DNA from: Asanoa sp. WMMD1127 | Lineage (GTDB): Bacteria; Actinomycetota; Actinomycetes; Mycobacteriales; Micromonosporaceae | DNA: 64,000 nt | Assembly: GCF_029626225.1 (NCBI RefSeq) | Contig: NZ_JARUBP010000001.1 | Span: 5,642,001 to 5,706,000, forward strand | Reading direction: 5' to 3' | In this document: in pieces, positions 17,014-25,541 of the stretch | Layout: each line of letters begins with the position of its first letter | How positions within the stretch are numbered: position 1 is the first letter of the stretch | Notes under the pieces: generated by a model | Told to the model about the DNA's origin: nothing | What the model saw: the letters and a program-made list of their open reading frames with translations, nothing else | The model's database searches: none | Made by a program: the position numbers and the translations under genes

Positions 17014-17667
17014 CTAGTCGCGACCCTGCCAGGTCGTTATGCAGATCTCGTTGCCTTCTGCGTCCGCCAGGATCCAGAACGCGGGGGCGCCCGCCGAGGA
17101 GACCAGCCGCCCGCCGGCCGCCTGGGCCGCCGCGATCCGGCCCGCGGCCTCGTCGTGCGGCAGGCACAGGTCGAAATGGATGCGGTTGCGGTGCGGGCGC
17201 GGCTCGTCCATCTGCTGGAACCAGATCGCCGGCCCCTGGCCCGCCGGGTCGACGAGCCCGCCGCCTCCCGGCTCGGCGGCGTAGCCCAGCACCGCCGCCC
17301 AGAACGGTCGGATCGCCGCGATGTCGAGGGCGTCGATGGCGATCTCGAGCAGCTGGAGGGCACCAGTGGACGGCGACCCGGCGTGCTCGACGGCGGTCGA
17401 GACACGCCGGGCCAGGTCGACGTCGCGGCCCGTGACCTCGCCGCGGGAGAGCGACTGCAGCGCGAGCACGACCCGGTCCGACCGTAGGTCGACGCGTAGG
17501 TGCCCGTCGGCGTCGTCGCCGCACGCCGCGACGGCGCGCGTCGCGACGGCGGCCGCCTCCGCCAGTGATCCGACCGGCACCGCCGCGCGCAACGATCCCA
17601 GCAGGAACCGCCAGCCCAGGTCGAGAACCGCGTCCGAGGCCTGCTGGCGGGTCAGCGTCTGCTCCAT
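17014..17667 (-). CDS. Pterin-dehydratase-like / VOC (glyoxalase) two-domain protein
   Basis: A 217-residue cytoplasmic protein. The N-terminal half (about residues 1-95: LGWRFLLGSLRA, HLRVDLRSDRVVLALQS, GEVTGRDVDLARRVSTAVE) resembles a pterin-4a-carbinolamine dehydratase fold, but the characteristic catalytic histidines are not apparent. The C-terminal half (about 105-217: LLEIAIDALDIAAIRPFWAAV, NRIHFDLCLPHDEAAGRI, AFWILADAEGNEICI) is a VOC domain. This arrangement recurs in actinobacteria with unknown role. ATG at 17667 has AGGAT upstream. It lies 32 bases after the MFS gene stop, so it could be read on the end of the rha transcript. Confidence 0.8.
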   Translation of the reverse strand: MEQTLTRQQASDAVLDLGWRFLLGSLRAAVPVGSLAEAAAVATRAVAACGDDADGHLRVDLRSDRVVLALQSLSRGEVTGRDVDLARRVSTAVEHAGSPSTGALQLLEIAIDALDIAAIRPFWAAVLGYAAEPGGGGLVDPAGQGPAIWFQQMDEPRPHRNRIHFDLCLPHDEAAGRIAAAQAAGGRLVSSAGAPAFWILADAEGNEICITTWQGRD

Positions 17668-17699
17668 GGCGACATCCTGACAGCCACCACCGACAAGTT

Positions 17700-18860
17700 T
17701 CAGCGTGCGGCGCCCTCGCGCAACGCCCCGCTGAGGAACGTCGCCACGCCGAACAGCACGGCCACGACCACGAGCGCCCGGAGTACGGTCAGCCGGTCGC
17801 CGAGCAGCCCCAGCAGCGGCGGACCGGCGAGGAACGCGCAGTAGCCGATCGTCGCGACCACGCTCACCCGGCCCGCGGCGAACGCGGGGTCGGCGGCCGC
17901 GGCGCTCATCCCGACCGGGAAGCCCAGCGCCGTGCCCAGCCCCCACAGCACCGCCCCGGCCAACGCCAGCGGCAGCGCCGGCGCGAACACGAACAGCGCG
18001 GCGCCGACCAGACCCGTGACCGCCAGCCCGCGCAGCACCGGCACCCGGCCGTAGCGGTGCAGCAGCCACGGCCCGCACCACCGCCCGGCGGTCATCGCCG
18101 CCAGGAACGCCGCGAAGGCCAGCGTGCCGATCGCCGGCGCCGCACGGTGCCCGTCGACCGCCGCGATGACGATCCAGTCGTTGCCCGCGCCCTCCGCCAG
18201 CGTGAAGGCCAGCACGAAGAGTCCGATGAGGAGGGTCTGCGGCTCCCGCCAGGCGCCGAAGCCGGTCCGCGGCGCCGGCCCGGCCGAGGCGGGCTCGTCA
18301 GGAAGGAAACCACGCGCGAAGCCGGGCACGCACCCGGCCACCACCACGGCGACGACGCCCAGGTGCACCGCCACCGGCACGGACAGCGCCACCAGCGCGG
18401 CCCCGACCAGCGCGCCGGCCACGGTGCCGACCGAGAACCCGGCGTGCAACCGCGACATGATCGGCCGGCCGAGGTGCCGCTCCAGCACCGTCCCTTGCAG
18501 GTTCATCGCGACGTCCCACGCCCCGGTGGCGGCGCCGAGCACGAACAGGCCGACCACCACCGGCAGCACGGCCACCAGCGCGCCGACCGCCGCCGTCGCG
18601 AGCCCGACGGCGAACAGCACCGCACTGACGGAGACGACCCGCCGCGACCCGTGCCGGGCCACCACCGGACCGGCGAGGACCAGCGCGAGCACCGAGCCCG
18701 CCGACCCGGCCAGCAGCGTCAGGCCGAGCCCGCCGGGAGTCAGGCCGAGCTGGTCGCGGATCTGCGGAATGCGGGCGAACAGGCTGGCGAACGCCAACCC
18801 CGACGCGCCGAACGCGGCGAAGGTGGCGACCGTCGCCCCGCGTAACGACTCCGGGGTCAC
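17700..18860 (-). CDS. MFS transporter, candidate sugar carrier of the rha operon
   Basis: A 386-residue inner-membrane protein with about twelve hydrophobic helices, of the YbjJ/fucose-permease-like MFS branch. Features are FARIPQIRDQLGLTPGGLG near the N-terminus and RHGSRRVVSVS in the first loop. It starts at GTG 18860, overlapping the rhaB stop by four bases, so it is translationally coupled to rhamnulokinase. That position makes rhamnose, or a rhamnose-containing sugar, the best guess for its substrate. The family also includes efflux-type proteins, so direction and substrate remain inference. Confidence 0.85.
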   Translation of the reverse strand: MTPESLRGATVATFAAFGASGLAFASLFARIPQIRDQLGLTPGGLGLTLLAGSAGSVLALVLAGPVVARHGSRRVVSVSAVLFAVGLATAAVGALVAVLPVVVGLFVLGAATGAWDVAMNLQGTVLERHLGRPIMSRLHAGFSVGTVAGALVGAALVALSVPVAVHLGVVAVVVAGCVPGFARGFLPDEPASAGPAPRTGFGAWREPQTLLIGLFVLAFTLAEGAGNDWIVIAAVDGHRAAPAIGTLAFAAFLAAMTAGRWCGPWLLHRYGRVPVLRGLAVTGLVGAALFVFAPALPLALAGAVLWGLGTALGFPVGMSAAAADPAFAAGRVSVVATIGYCAFLAGPPLLGLLGDRLTVLRALVVVAVLFGVATFLSGALREGAAR

Positions 18861-20272
18861 CCCAGCCGACCGGCCGCCGCGTCCCACGCCGCGGTGTCGC
18901 CGCGCGGCTCGTAGCGCCGCACCTCGTGCGTCTTCCGCACCAGCTCGCGCAGGGCGGGCAGGTCGCCGCGCACCACGCCGGCCGCGCGCGCCTGGACAAG
19001 CACGTTGCCGACCGCCGTCGCCTCCACCGGACCCGCCAGCACCGGCAACCCACAGGCGTCGGCGGTCAGCTGGCACAGCAGCTCGTTGTGCGCGCCGCCG
19101 CCGACCAGATGCACGACCCGCACCTCGCGCCCGGACAACGACTCCGCCGCCCGCACCGCCCGCCGGTGGGCCAGGGCCAGACTGTCCATGATGCACCGCA
19201 CCAACGCCGGCCGCGTCGACGGAGCGCGCTGGCCGGTGCGCCGGCACTCGGCGGCGAGCCGCTCCGGCATCTCGCCCGGCGGCAGGAACACGGGGTCGTC
19301 CGCGTCGACGACGGCGCCGAACGCCGGCTCGTCGGCCGCCGCCCGCAGCAGCGCGGCGAGCTCGGCGCCACCCCACGCGCGTACGCATTCCTGCAGCAGC
19401 CAGAGCCCCATCACGTTGCGCAGGTAACGGATCGTGCCGTCGACCCCGCCCTCGTTGGTGAAGTTGGCCAGCCGACTGGCCTCGGTGAGCACCGGCACAT
19501 CGAGCTCCACACCGACCAGGGACCAGGTGCCGCACGAGATGTACGCGAAGTCGGTCCCGTCGGCCGGCACCCCGACCACGGCGGAGGCGGTGTCGTGGGA
19601 CCCGACCGCCACGACGTCGGTGGCATAGGGCAGCTCGGCGCGCACGGGACCGATCCGGTCGCCGGGCCGGCGCAGCGGCGGGAACAGCTCGAGCGGCAGC
19701 CCGGCGTCGGCGATCAGGTCGGTCGCCCAGGCGCGTGCCCGCACGTCGTACAGCTGGGTGGTGGAGGCGTTGGTCTCCTCGGCCCCGACCGAGCCGGTGA
19801 GCCAGAAGGCGATCAGGTCAGGGATCAGCAGCAGGTGCCGGGCGGCGGCGAGCTGCGGTGTGCCGGCCGCCGCGGCCAGCTGGTAGAGCGTGTTGAACGG
19901 CAGCTGCTGCAACCCCGTGGTGGCGTAGAGCCGCTCCTCGCCCAACCGGGCGGCGGTCGCCTTCCAGACCGCGTCCGTGCGGGAGTCCCGGTAGTGCACG
20001 GGATTGCCCAGCAGGGCCCCGGTCGCGTCGAGCAACCCGTAGTCGACGGCCCACGAGTCGATCCCGACGCTGTCGACGGGGCCGGCGGCCCGCAACCCGT
20101 CGAGGATGCCCGCGTAGAGCGCGAGGACGTCCCAGTGCAGCGTGCCGCCGGCCCGTACGGGCTGGTTGGCGAACCGGTGCACCGTCGTGAGGTCGAGCCG
20201 GCCGTCGCCCAGCCGGCCGACCACCACGCGCCCGCTGGCGGCGCCGAGGTCGACGGCGGCGTACGCGCTCAC
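18857..20272 (-). CDS. rhaB: Rhamnulokinase
   Basis: A 471-residue FGGY-family kinase that phosphorylates L-rhamnulose to L-rhamnulose-1-phosphate in the cytoplasm. The N-terminal ATPase motif is AVDLGAASGRVVVGRL, the substrate region reads SVGIDSWAVDYGLLD with NPVHYRDSRTD, and the C-terminal FGGY signature is VVHLVGGGAHNELLCQLTAD. Length is normal for RhaB. GTG at 20272 overlaps the upstream aldolase stop by four bases. It is the third gene of the operon after the isomerase and the fused aldolase/dehydrogenase; the AraC-type RhaS/RhaR of enterics is replaced here by a LacI protein. Confidence 0.94.
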   Translation of the reverse strand: MSAYAAVDLGAASGRVVVGRLGDGRLDLTTVHRFANQPVRAGGTLHWDVLALYAGILDGLRAAGPVDSVGIDSWAVDYGLLDATGALLGNPVHYRDSRTDAVWKATAARLGEERLYATTGLQQLPFNTLYQLAAAAGTPQLAAARHLLLIPDLIAFWLTGSVGAEETNASTTQLYDVRARAWATDLIADAGLPLELFPPLRRPGDRIGPVRAELPYATDVVAVGSHDTASAVVGVPADGTDFAYISCGTWSLVGVELDVPVLTEASRLANFTNEGGVDGTIRYLRNVMGLWLLQECVRAWGGAELAALLRAAADEPAFGAVVDADDPVFLPPGEMPERLAAECRRTGQRAPSTRPALVRCIMDSLALAHRRAVRAAESLSGREVRVVHLVGGGAHNELLCQLTADACGLPVLAGPVEATAVGNVLVQARAAGVVRGDLPALRELVRKTHEVRRYEPRGDTAAWDAAAGRLG

Positions 20273-22293
20273 CGCAGGAACGCCGCGGCGACCCCGGCGT
20301 CGACGGGCACGTGCACGCCGGTGGTGTGCGACAGGTCGCCGGCGGTGAGGGCGAACACCGCGTTGGCCACGTTCTCCGGCAGCACCTCCAGCTTGAGCAG
20401 GGTGCGCTGGGCGTAGTACGCGCCGAGCTCCTCCTCCTTGACCCCGTAGACCGCGGCCCGCTTGGCGCCCCAGCCGCCGGCGAAGATGCCGGAGCCGCGT
20501 ACGACGCCGTCGGGGTTGATGCCGTTGACCCGGATGCCGTGCGGGCCGAGCTCGGCCGCCAGCAGGCGCACCTGGTGGGCCTGGTCGGCCTTGGCCGAGC
20601 CGTAGGCGACGTTGTTGGGGCCGGCGAACACGGAGTTCTTGGAGGAGATGTAGACGATGTCGCCGCCGCAACCCTGGGCGACGAGGATGCGGGCGGCCTC
20701 GCGGGACACCAGGAAGGAGCCCTTGGCCATGACGTCGTGCTGGAGGTCCCAGTCGGCGTCGGTGGTCTCCAGCAGGGGCTTGGAGACGGACAGGCCCGCG
20801 TTGTTGACGACCAGGTCGACGCCGCCGAACGCGAGGCTGGCCTGGCGCAGGGCGGCCACGACGGCGGCGGTGTCGGTGACGTCGGCGGTGACCGGGATCG
20901 CGACGTCGGTGGTGCCGATCTCGGTCGCCACGCGGGCCGCGGCCGCGCCGTCGCGGTCGGCGACGACGACGCAGGCGCCCTCGGCGGCGAGGCGGTGGGC
21001 GATGGCGCGGCCGATGCCGGAGCCGCCGCCGGTGACGAACGCGACCCGGCTCGCCAGCGGCCGGGGCTTGGGCATGCGCTGGAGCTTGGCCTCCTCGAGC
21101 CGCCAGTATTCGATGCGGAACTTCTCGGCCTCGTCGATCGGCGCGTAGCGGGAGACCGACTCGGCGCCGCGCATCACGTTGACGGCGTTGACGTAGAACT
21201 CGCCGGCGACCCGGGCGGTCTGCTTGTTGGCGCCGAACGAGAACATGCCGACGCCGGGCACGAGCACGATCGCGGGGTCGGCGCCGCGCATCGGCGGGGA
21301 GTCGGGCGTGGCGTGCCGCTCGTAGTAGGCCCGGTAGCCGTCGCGGTAGGCGGTGTGCAGTGCGCGGAGCCGGTCGACCACATCGGACAGCTGCGCGGTC
21401 GGCGGCAGGTCGAGGACGAGCGGGCGCACCTTCGTACGCAGGAAGTGGTCGGGGCACGACGTGCCGAGCGCGGCCAGGCGGGGGTGCTCGGCGCGGGCCA
21501 GGAAGTCGAGGACCTCAGGCGTGTCGGTGAAGTGGCCGACCACGCGCCGGTCGGTGGAGGCGAGCCCGCGGATCACCGGGGCGAGCGCGGCGGCCCGCTC
21601 GCGTCGCTCGGGCTCGGGAAGGGGCTCGTGAACGACCGGCCCGAAGGGCTCCGGCCGGCCGTGCTCGGCGAGGTAGGCGGCCGCCGTCTCAATGATCTCC
21701 AGCGAGTTGGCCTCGCACTCGGCGCTGGTCGCGCCCCAGGCGGTGATGCCGTGCCCGCCGAGGATCACGCCGATCGCCTGCGGGTTGGCCCGGCGGACGG
21801 CGGCGATGTCGAGGCCGAGATGGAAGCCGGGACGCCGCCACGGCACCCAGGCGACCCGGTCGCCGAAGATCTCCTTGGTCAGGGTGGGGCCGTCGGCCGC
21901 CGTGGCGAGCGCGATGCCGGAGTCGGGGTGGAGGTGGTCGACGTGGTCGGCGCCGACGAGGCCGTGCATCGCGGTGTCGATCGACGGCGCCGCGCCGCCC
22001 CGGCCGTGCAGGCAGTAGTCGAACGCGGCGACCATCTCGTCCTCCCGGTCGACGCCGGGATAGACGTCGACCAGCGCCCGCAACCGGTCGAGCCGCAGCA
22101 CCGCCAGCCCGGCGGGCGTCAGCGTGCCGAGGTCACCGCCGGAGCCCTTGACCCACAACAGTTCCACGTCACCGCCGGTGACCGGGTCGGTGGCCGTGCC
22201 CTTCGCGGACGTGTTGCCGCCCGCGTAGTTGGTGTTGCGCGGGTCGGCACCCAGCCGGTTGGACCGCTGGATCAGGTCATCCACCGTGGACAT
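20269..22293 (-). CDS. rhaEW: Bifunctional rhamnulose-1-phosphate aldolase / L-lactaldehyde-type short-chain dehydrogenase
   Basis: A 674-residue fusion. Residues about 1-400 are a class II aldolase (NTNYAGGNTSAKG, ELLWVKGSGGDL, VDHLHPDSGIALA with zinc-binding histidines, ILGGHGITAWG) that splits rhamnulose-1-phosphate into dihydroxyacetone phosphate and L-lactaldehyde. Residues about 430-674 are a short-chain dehydrogenase (VTGGGSGIGRAIA, LVVNNAGLS, catalytic YGSAK) that would oxidise the lactaldehyde. The RhaEW fusion is known from Bacillus and actinobacteria. ATG at 22293 overlaps the rhaI stop by one base. One polypeptide therefore covers two pathway steps. Confidence 0.94.
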   Translation of the reverse strand: MSTVDDLIQRSNRLGADPRNTNYAGGNTSAKGTATDPVTGGDVELLWVKGSGGDLGTLTPAGLAVLRLDRLRALVDVYPGVDREDEMVAAFDYCLHGRGGAAPSIDTAMHGLVGADHVDHLHPDSGIALATAADGPTLTKEIFGDRVAWVPWRRPGFHLGLDIAAVRRANPQAIGVILGGHGITAWGATSAECEANSLEIIETAAAYLAEHGRPEPFGPVVHEPLPEPERRERAAALAPVIRGLASTDRRVVGHFTDTPEVLDFLARAEHPRLAALGTSCPDHFLRTKVRPLVLDLPPTAQLSDVVDRLRALHTAYRDGYRAYYERHATPDSPPMRGADPAIVLVPGVGMFSFGANKQTARVAGEFYVNAVNVMRGAESVSRYAPIDEAEKFRIEYWRLEEAKLQRMPKPRPLASRVAFVTGGGSGIGRAIAHRLAAEGACVVVADRDGAAAARVATEIGTTDVAIPVTADVTDTAAVVAALRQASLAFGGVDLVVNNAGLSVSKPLLETTDADWDLQHDVMAKGSFLVSREAARILVAQGCGGDIVYISSKNSVFAGPNNVAYGSAKADQAHQVRLLAAELGPHGIRVNGINPDGVVRGSGIFAGGWGAKRAAVYGVKEEELGAYYAQRTLLKLEVLPENVANAVFALTAGDLSHTTGVHVPVDAGVAAAFLR

Positions 22294-23474
22294 CAGGCTC
22301 CCCAGCCGGCGGCCTGGCCGCCGACGCGCTCGGCTTTGACGGTTTCGTGGTAGCCGGACCGCTTGTAGGCGCCGACCGGATCCGGGTCGAGCCCCATCTC
22401 CTCGCGCAGCGACCGCAGCAGGGGCCGGACATCGGTGTGGTACGCGTCCATCAGCACGTCGTTGGCGGCAAGCACGTCACCCGCGCGCTGGGCGGCGGCC
22501 AGCGCGGTCGCGTCGACGAGCAGGGCCTTGGCGGTGGCCTCCTGCACGTTGGTCACGGACCGGATCACCGCCTGGATCTTGGGCTCGATGTTGTGGCACT
22601 GGTCGAGCATGAACGCTATCCCGGCGGACGACGTGAGGGCGTCCGCGGACACGATCTCGCACATGATGCGGAACAGCTGGAACGGGTCGGCCGCCCCGAC
22701 CATGAGGTCGTCGTCGGCGTAGAACCGGGAGTTGAAGTCGAACCCGCCGAGCTTTCCCGCGCGCAGGAGGACGGCGACGATGAACTCGATGTTGGTGCCG
22801 GGGGCGTGGTGCCCGGTGTCGATGACCACCTGGGCCCGGTCGCCCAACGCCAGGCAGTGGGCGTACGCGGTGCCCCAGTCGGGCACGTCGGTGGTGTAGA
22901 AGGCCGGCTCGAAGAGCTTGTATTCCAACAGCATCCGCTGGTCGGCGCCGAGCCGGTCGTACGTCGAGCGGAGCGCCTCGGCGAGCCGGTCCTGGCGCGT
23001 GCGGATGTCGTCCTGGCCGGGGTAGTTGGTGCCGTCGGAGAACCACAGCTTGAGGTCACGGGAGCCGGTGGCGTCCATGATGTCGACGCACTCGAGGAGG
23101 TGGGCGAGCGCCTTCGCCCGTACGCGTGGATCGGGGTTGGTCACCGAGCCCAGCTTGTAGTCGTCGTCCTGGAACACGTTGGCGTTGATGGCGCCGAGGC
23201 CGATGCCGCGCTCCTTGGCGAACGCGGCGAGGGCGGCGTAGTCGTCGACCTTGTCCCACGGGATGTGCAGCGCGACGGTCGGAGCGACGCCGGTGAAGCG
23301 GTGCACGGTGGCGGCGTCGGCGATCTTCTCGTAGGGGTCGCGGGGGACACCCTCCTGGGCGAAGACCTTGAAGCGGGTGCCGGAGTTGCCGAACGCCCAG
23401 GAGGCGGTCTCGATCCGCTGGTCGTGCAGCGCCGCCAGCACGCGGCTCCGGGTCGCCTGGGCAAGCTCGGTCAT
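22293..23474 (-). CDS. rhaI: L-rhamnose isomerase (RhaI type)
   Basis: A 393-residue TIM-barrel isomerase converting L-rhamnose to L-rhamnulose. ATG at 23474 is chosen over an upstream ATG because it has GGAGGA at correct spacing and keeps the start clear of the operator at 23506-23517. Motifs: IETASWAFGNSGTRFKVF, MLLEYKLFEPAFYTTD, VIDTGHHAPGTNIEFI and GGFDFNSRFYADDD carry the Glu/Asp/His metal ligands. It belongs to the RhaI type of Pseudomonas and Bacillus rather than E. coli RhaA. First gene of the rhaI-rhaEW-rhaB-MFS operon. Confidence 0.94.
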   Translation of the reverse strand: MTELAQATRSRVLAALHDQRIETASWAFGNSGTRFKVFAQEGVPRDPYEKIADAATVHRFTGVAPTVALHIPWDKVDDYAALAAFAKERGIGLGAINANVFQDDDYKLGSVTNPDPRVRAKALAHLLECVDIMDATGSRDLKLWFSDGTNYPGQDDIRTRQDRLAEALRSTYDRLGADQRMLLEYKLFEPAFYTTDVPDWGTAYAHCLALGDRAQVVIDTGHHAPGTNIEFIVAVLLRAGKLGGFDFNSRFYADDDLMVGAADPFQLFRIMCEIVSADALTSSAGIAFMLDQCHNIEPKIQAVIRSVTNVQEATAKALLVDATALAAAQRAGDVLAANDVLMDAYHTDVRPLLRSLREEMGLDPDPVGAYKRSGYHETVKAERVGGQAAGWGA

Positions 23475-23505
23475 GTCTGGGTCCTCCGCGCCGGCACGTG
23501 TCCCC

Positions 23506-23517
23506 TGAAACGTTTCA
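23506..23517. promoter_or_regulatory. LacI-family operator at rhaI
   Basis: TGAAACGTTTCA is a perfect 12-bp palindrome (16 bp when the flanking CC/GG at 23504-23519 is included), 31 bases upstream of the rhaI start. It is one of two sites between the divergent rhaI and lacI genes, and is probably the main control point of the rha operon. Confidence 0.82.
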
Positions 23518-23563
23518 GGTTCGGCATCGAAGATATCCGTCATCCGGCGGGGGAGTCAAGGTA

Positions 23564-23591
23564 TGAGACGTTTCAGTGGATCGCGTACGCT
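23564..23591 (+). promoter_or_regulatory. Promoter and operator of the rhamnose-system lacI gene, probably leaderless
   Basis: TGAGACGTTTCA at 23564-23575 is an operator with one mismatch to the rhaI site. Its first six bases also make a fair -35 (TGAGAC, 23564-23569). After 16 bases comes TACGCT (23586-23591) as -10, and the ATG is only eight bases further on, with no ribosome-binding site. Transcription would then start at or next to the ATG, and regulator binding would block its own promoter. Confidence 0.65.
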
Positions 23592-23599
23592 GATCGACC

Positions 23600-24625
23600 A
23601 TGGCGGCGAGCATCAAAGAGGTCGCGCAACGGGCCGGGGTGTCCCTCGGCACGGTGAGCAACGTGCTCAACCGCCCCGACATCGTCTCGCCGCAGACCCG
23701 CAAGCGGGTCCAGGAGGCGATCGAGGAGCTCGGCTTCGTCCGCAACGACTCGGCGCGCCAGCTCCGGGCCGGCCGCAGCCGCACCGTCGCCATCGTGGTG
23801 CTCGACGTGTCGAACCCGTTCTTCACCGACGTGGTCCGCGGCGCGGAGTCGATCGTCGAAGCCGGCGGCGGCATGGTGGTGGTCTGCAACAGCGGCGGCG
23901 ACATGGCCCGCGAGCACCGGCACCTGGAGGTGCTCGAGGAGCAGCGGGTCCAGGGCATCCTGGTCACCCCGGTCAGCGACGGCCGCCAGCCCCGCCTCGA
24001 CCGCATCGTCAGTCGCGGCATCCCCGTGGTCCTGGTCGACCGCGGCGCCGGCCTGGCCAACCAGTGCTCGGTCGCCGTCGACGACGTGCTCGGCGGCCGC
24101 ATCGCCGCTGCCCACCTGGCCGAGCGCGGCCACCGCCGGATCGCCTTCGTCGGCGGCCCGTTGGGCCTGCGCCAGGTCACCGACCGCCGGGCCGGCGCGG
24201 AGGCGGCGCTGTCCGAACAGGGCCTGCCGGCGCCGCTGGTGGTGGAGACGCCGGTCCTGTCGGTCTCGGCCGGTCGCCAGGCCGCCGACGAGATCGTCGC
24301 CCTGCCGTCGGCCCGCCGCCCGACGGCCATCTTCTGCGCCAACGACCTGGTGGCCCTGGGCGTGCTGCAGGCGTTGACCGCCCACGGGCTGCGCGTGCCC
24401 GACGACGTCGCCCTGGTCGGCTACGACGACATCGAGTTCGCGGCCGGCGCGGCGGTGCCGCTGTCGTCGGTGCGCCAGCCCCGCGAGCAGTTGGGCCGCA
24501 CGGCGGCGCAGCTGCTGCTGGAGGAGTCCACGGACCCGGACCACCACGAGCACCGCCACGTGGTCTTCCAGCCGGAGCTGGCCATCCGCCAGTCCAGCGA
24601 ACGCAAACGCCGCCGCACCCGCTAG
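23600..24625 (+). CDS. LacI family regulator, likely rhamnose-system repressor
   Basis: A 341-residue LacI-family regulator. The helix-turn-helix is SIKEVAQRAGVSLGTVSNVL at residues 4-23, followed by the hinge SARQLRAGRSRTVAIVVLDV. Effector-core landmarks are NPFFTDVVRGAE, IPVVLVDRGAG, AIFCANDLVALGVLQAL and VALVGYDDIEFA. It is divergent from rhaI, with a perfect operator before rhaI and a near-perfect one over its own promoter. Matching palindromes upstream of the binding-protein, rhamnosidase and 4899-6002 genes suggest it controls a regulon. The effector is probably L-rhamnose or a derivative, which is inference. Confidence 0.92.
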   Translation: MAASIKEVAQRAGVSLGTVSNVLNRPDIVSPQTRKRVQEAIEELGFVRNDSARQLRAGRSRTVAIVVLDVSNPFFTDVVRGAESIVEAGGGMVVVCNSGGDMAREHRHLEVLEEQRVQGILVTPVSDGRQPRLDRIVSRGIPVVLVDRGAGLANQCSVAVDDVLGGRIAAAHLAERGHRRIAFVGGPLGLRQVTDRRAGAEAALSEQGLPAPLVVETPVLSVSAGRQAADEIVALPSARRPTAIFCANDLVALGVLQALTAHGLRVPDDVALVGYDDIEFAAGAAVPLSSVRQPREQLGRTAAQLLLEESTDPDHHEHRHVVFQPELAIRQSSERKRRRTR

Positions 24626-24632
24626 ACCGCGC

Positions 24633-25517
24633 TCAGGTGCGGGGTCGGAACGGGGCGAGGGTGGCGCGGATCTGGTCGGCGGCGCCCCAGTCGTCGTCGA
24701 ACTGGGCCAGCACGGCGAGGTGTTGCCGCAGTTGGACGATCGGCATGCGGGCGCGCCAGTCGTCGTCGAGGGCGGTCAGCTCCGCGTAGACCGCGAAGAA
24801 CCGGTGCGCCTCCGGCGGCGGCGCGGTGGTCCACACGTGGGCGAGGTCCACCTCGGCCCACATGTAGGAGACCGCCGGGTCGATCAGGGCGGGGCGCCCG
24901 TCCGCGGTGGCCAGGACGTTCTGGGCCCACAGGTCGCCGTGGGTCAGGCAGGCCGGTCGGTCCGGTAGCAGGTCGGGCAGCCGGTCACACAACCGTTCCA
25001 GCGCCGCGCGGTCGGTGGCGTCGAGCGCCGCCTCGACGCGGGGTTCGCCGAGCCACCGGAGCAGCCGGTGCGTGGCGAAGAACCGGAACCCGTCGGCGTC
25101 CCAGGTGTTGACCTGCCGGCGGCGGCCGAGCCAGTTGTCACGGTGCCAGCCGAAGCGGGGATGGGTGATGGTCAGGTGCAGGCGGGCGAGCGCATGGGCG
25201 AGTTGCTCCCAGAACGCCTCGCTGCGCGGCCGGGGTCGCAGCATGGACAGCACGAGCAGTTCCCGATCGGCGAGGACCACCTCGGGCGTCGCCACGCCGC
25301 CTCGGTCGCGCAGGACGGCCAGCCCTTCGGCCTCCGCGGCGAACACGTCGTCGGCCGGCGGGTCCGCGAAGGCCTTGACGAACACGGGCGGCGCGTCGCG
25401 GCGGGTGGCGATGCCCGCGAGCGCCGCGAGCCCGCCCGCCGCCGGCCGGACCGCGACGACGTCGCGCAGCCCCGCCCGGTGGGTGCGCTCCAACAGGAAG
25501 GTCGCCGACGGTGACAC
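24633..25517 (-). CDS. Fructosamine kinase family protein
   Basis: A 294-residue cytoplasmic kinase-like protein of the fructosamine-3-kinase/aminoglycoside phosphotransferase fold. The catalytic loop is CLTHGDLWAQNVL (Asp about residue 197), the metal-binding segment ALIDPAVSYMWAEVDLA, and an upstream FGWHRDNWLG is typical of the FN3K family. It would phosphorylate a ketosamine or another sugar-derived substrate with ATP. GTG at 25517 lies 24 bases after the stop of the sugar permease gene, so it is probably the last gene of the transporter operon. That is an unusual partner for rhamnoside import. It ends 7 bases from the convergent lacI stop. Confidence 0.85.
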   Translation of the reverse strand: MSPSATFLLERTHRAGLRDVVAVRPAAGGLAALAGIATRRDAPPVFVKAFADPPADDVFAAEAEGLAVLRDRGGVATPEVVLADRELLVLSMLRPRPRSEAFWEQLAHALARLHLTITHPRFGWHRDNWLGRRRQVNTWDADGFRFFATHRLLRWLGEPRVEAALDATDRAALERLCDRLPDLLPDRPACLTHGDLWAQNVLATADGRPALIDPAVSYMWAEVDLAHVWTTAPPPEAHRFFAVYAELTALDDDWRARMPIVQLRQHLAVLAQFDDDWGAADQIRATLAPFRPRT

Positions 25518-25541
25518 GAGAAGGTTGCTCCTTTCCGCTCC

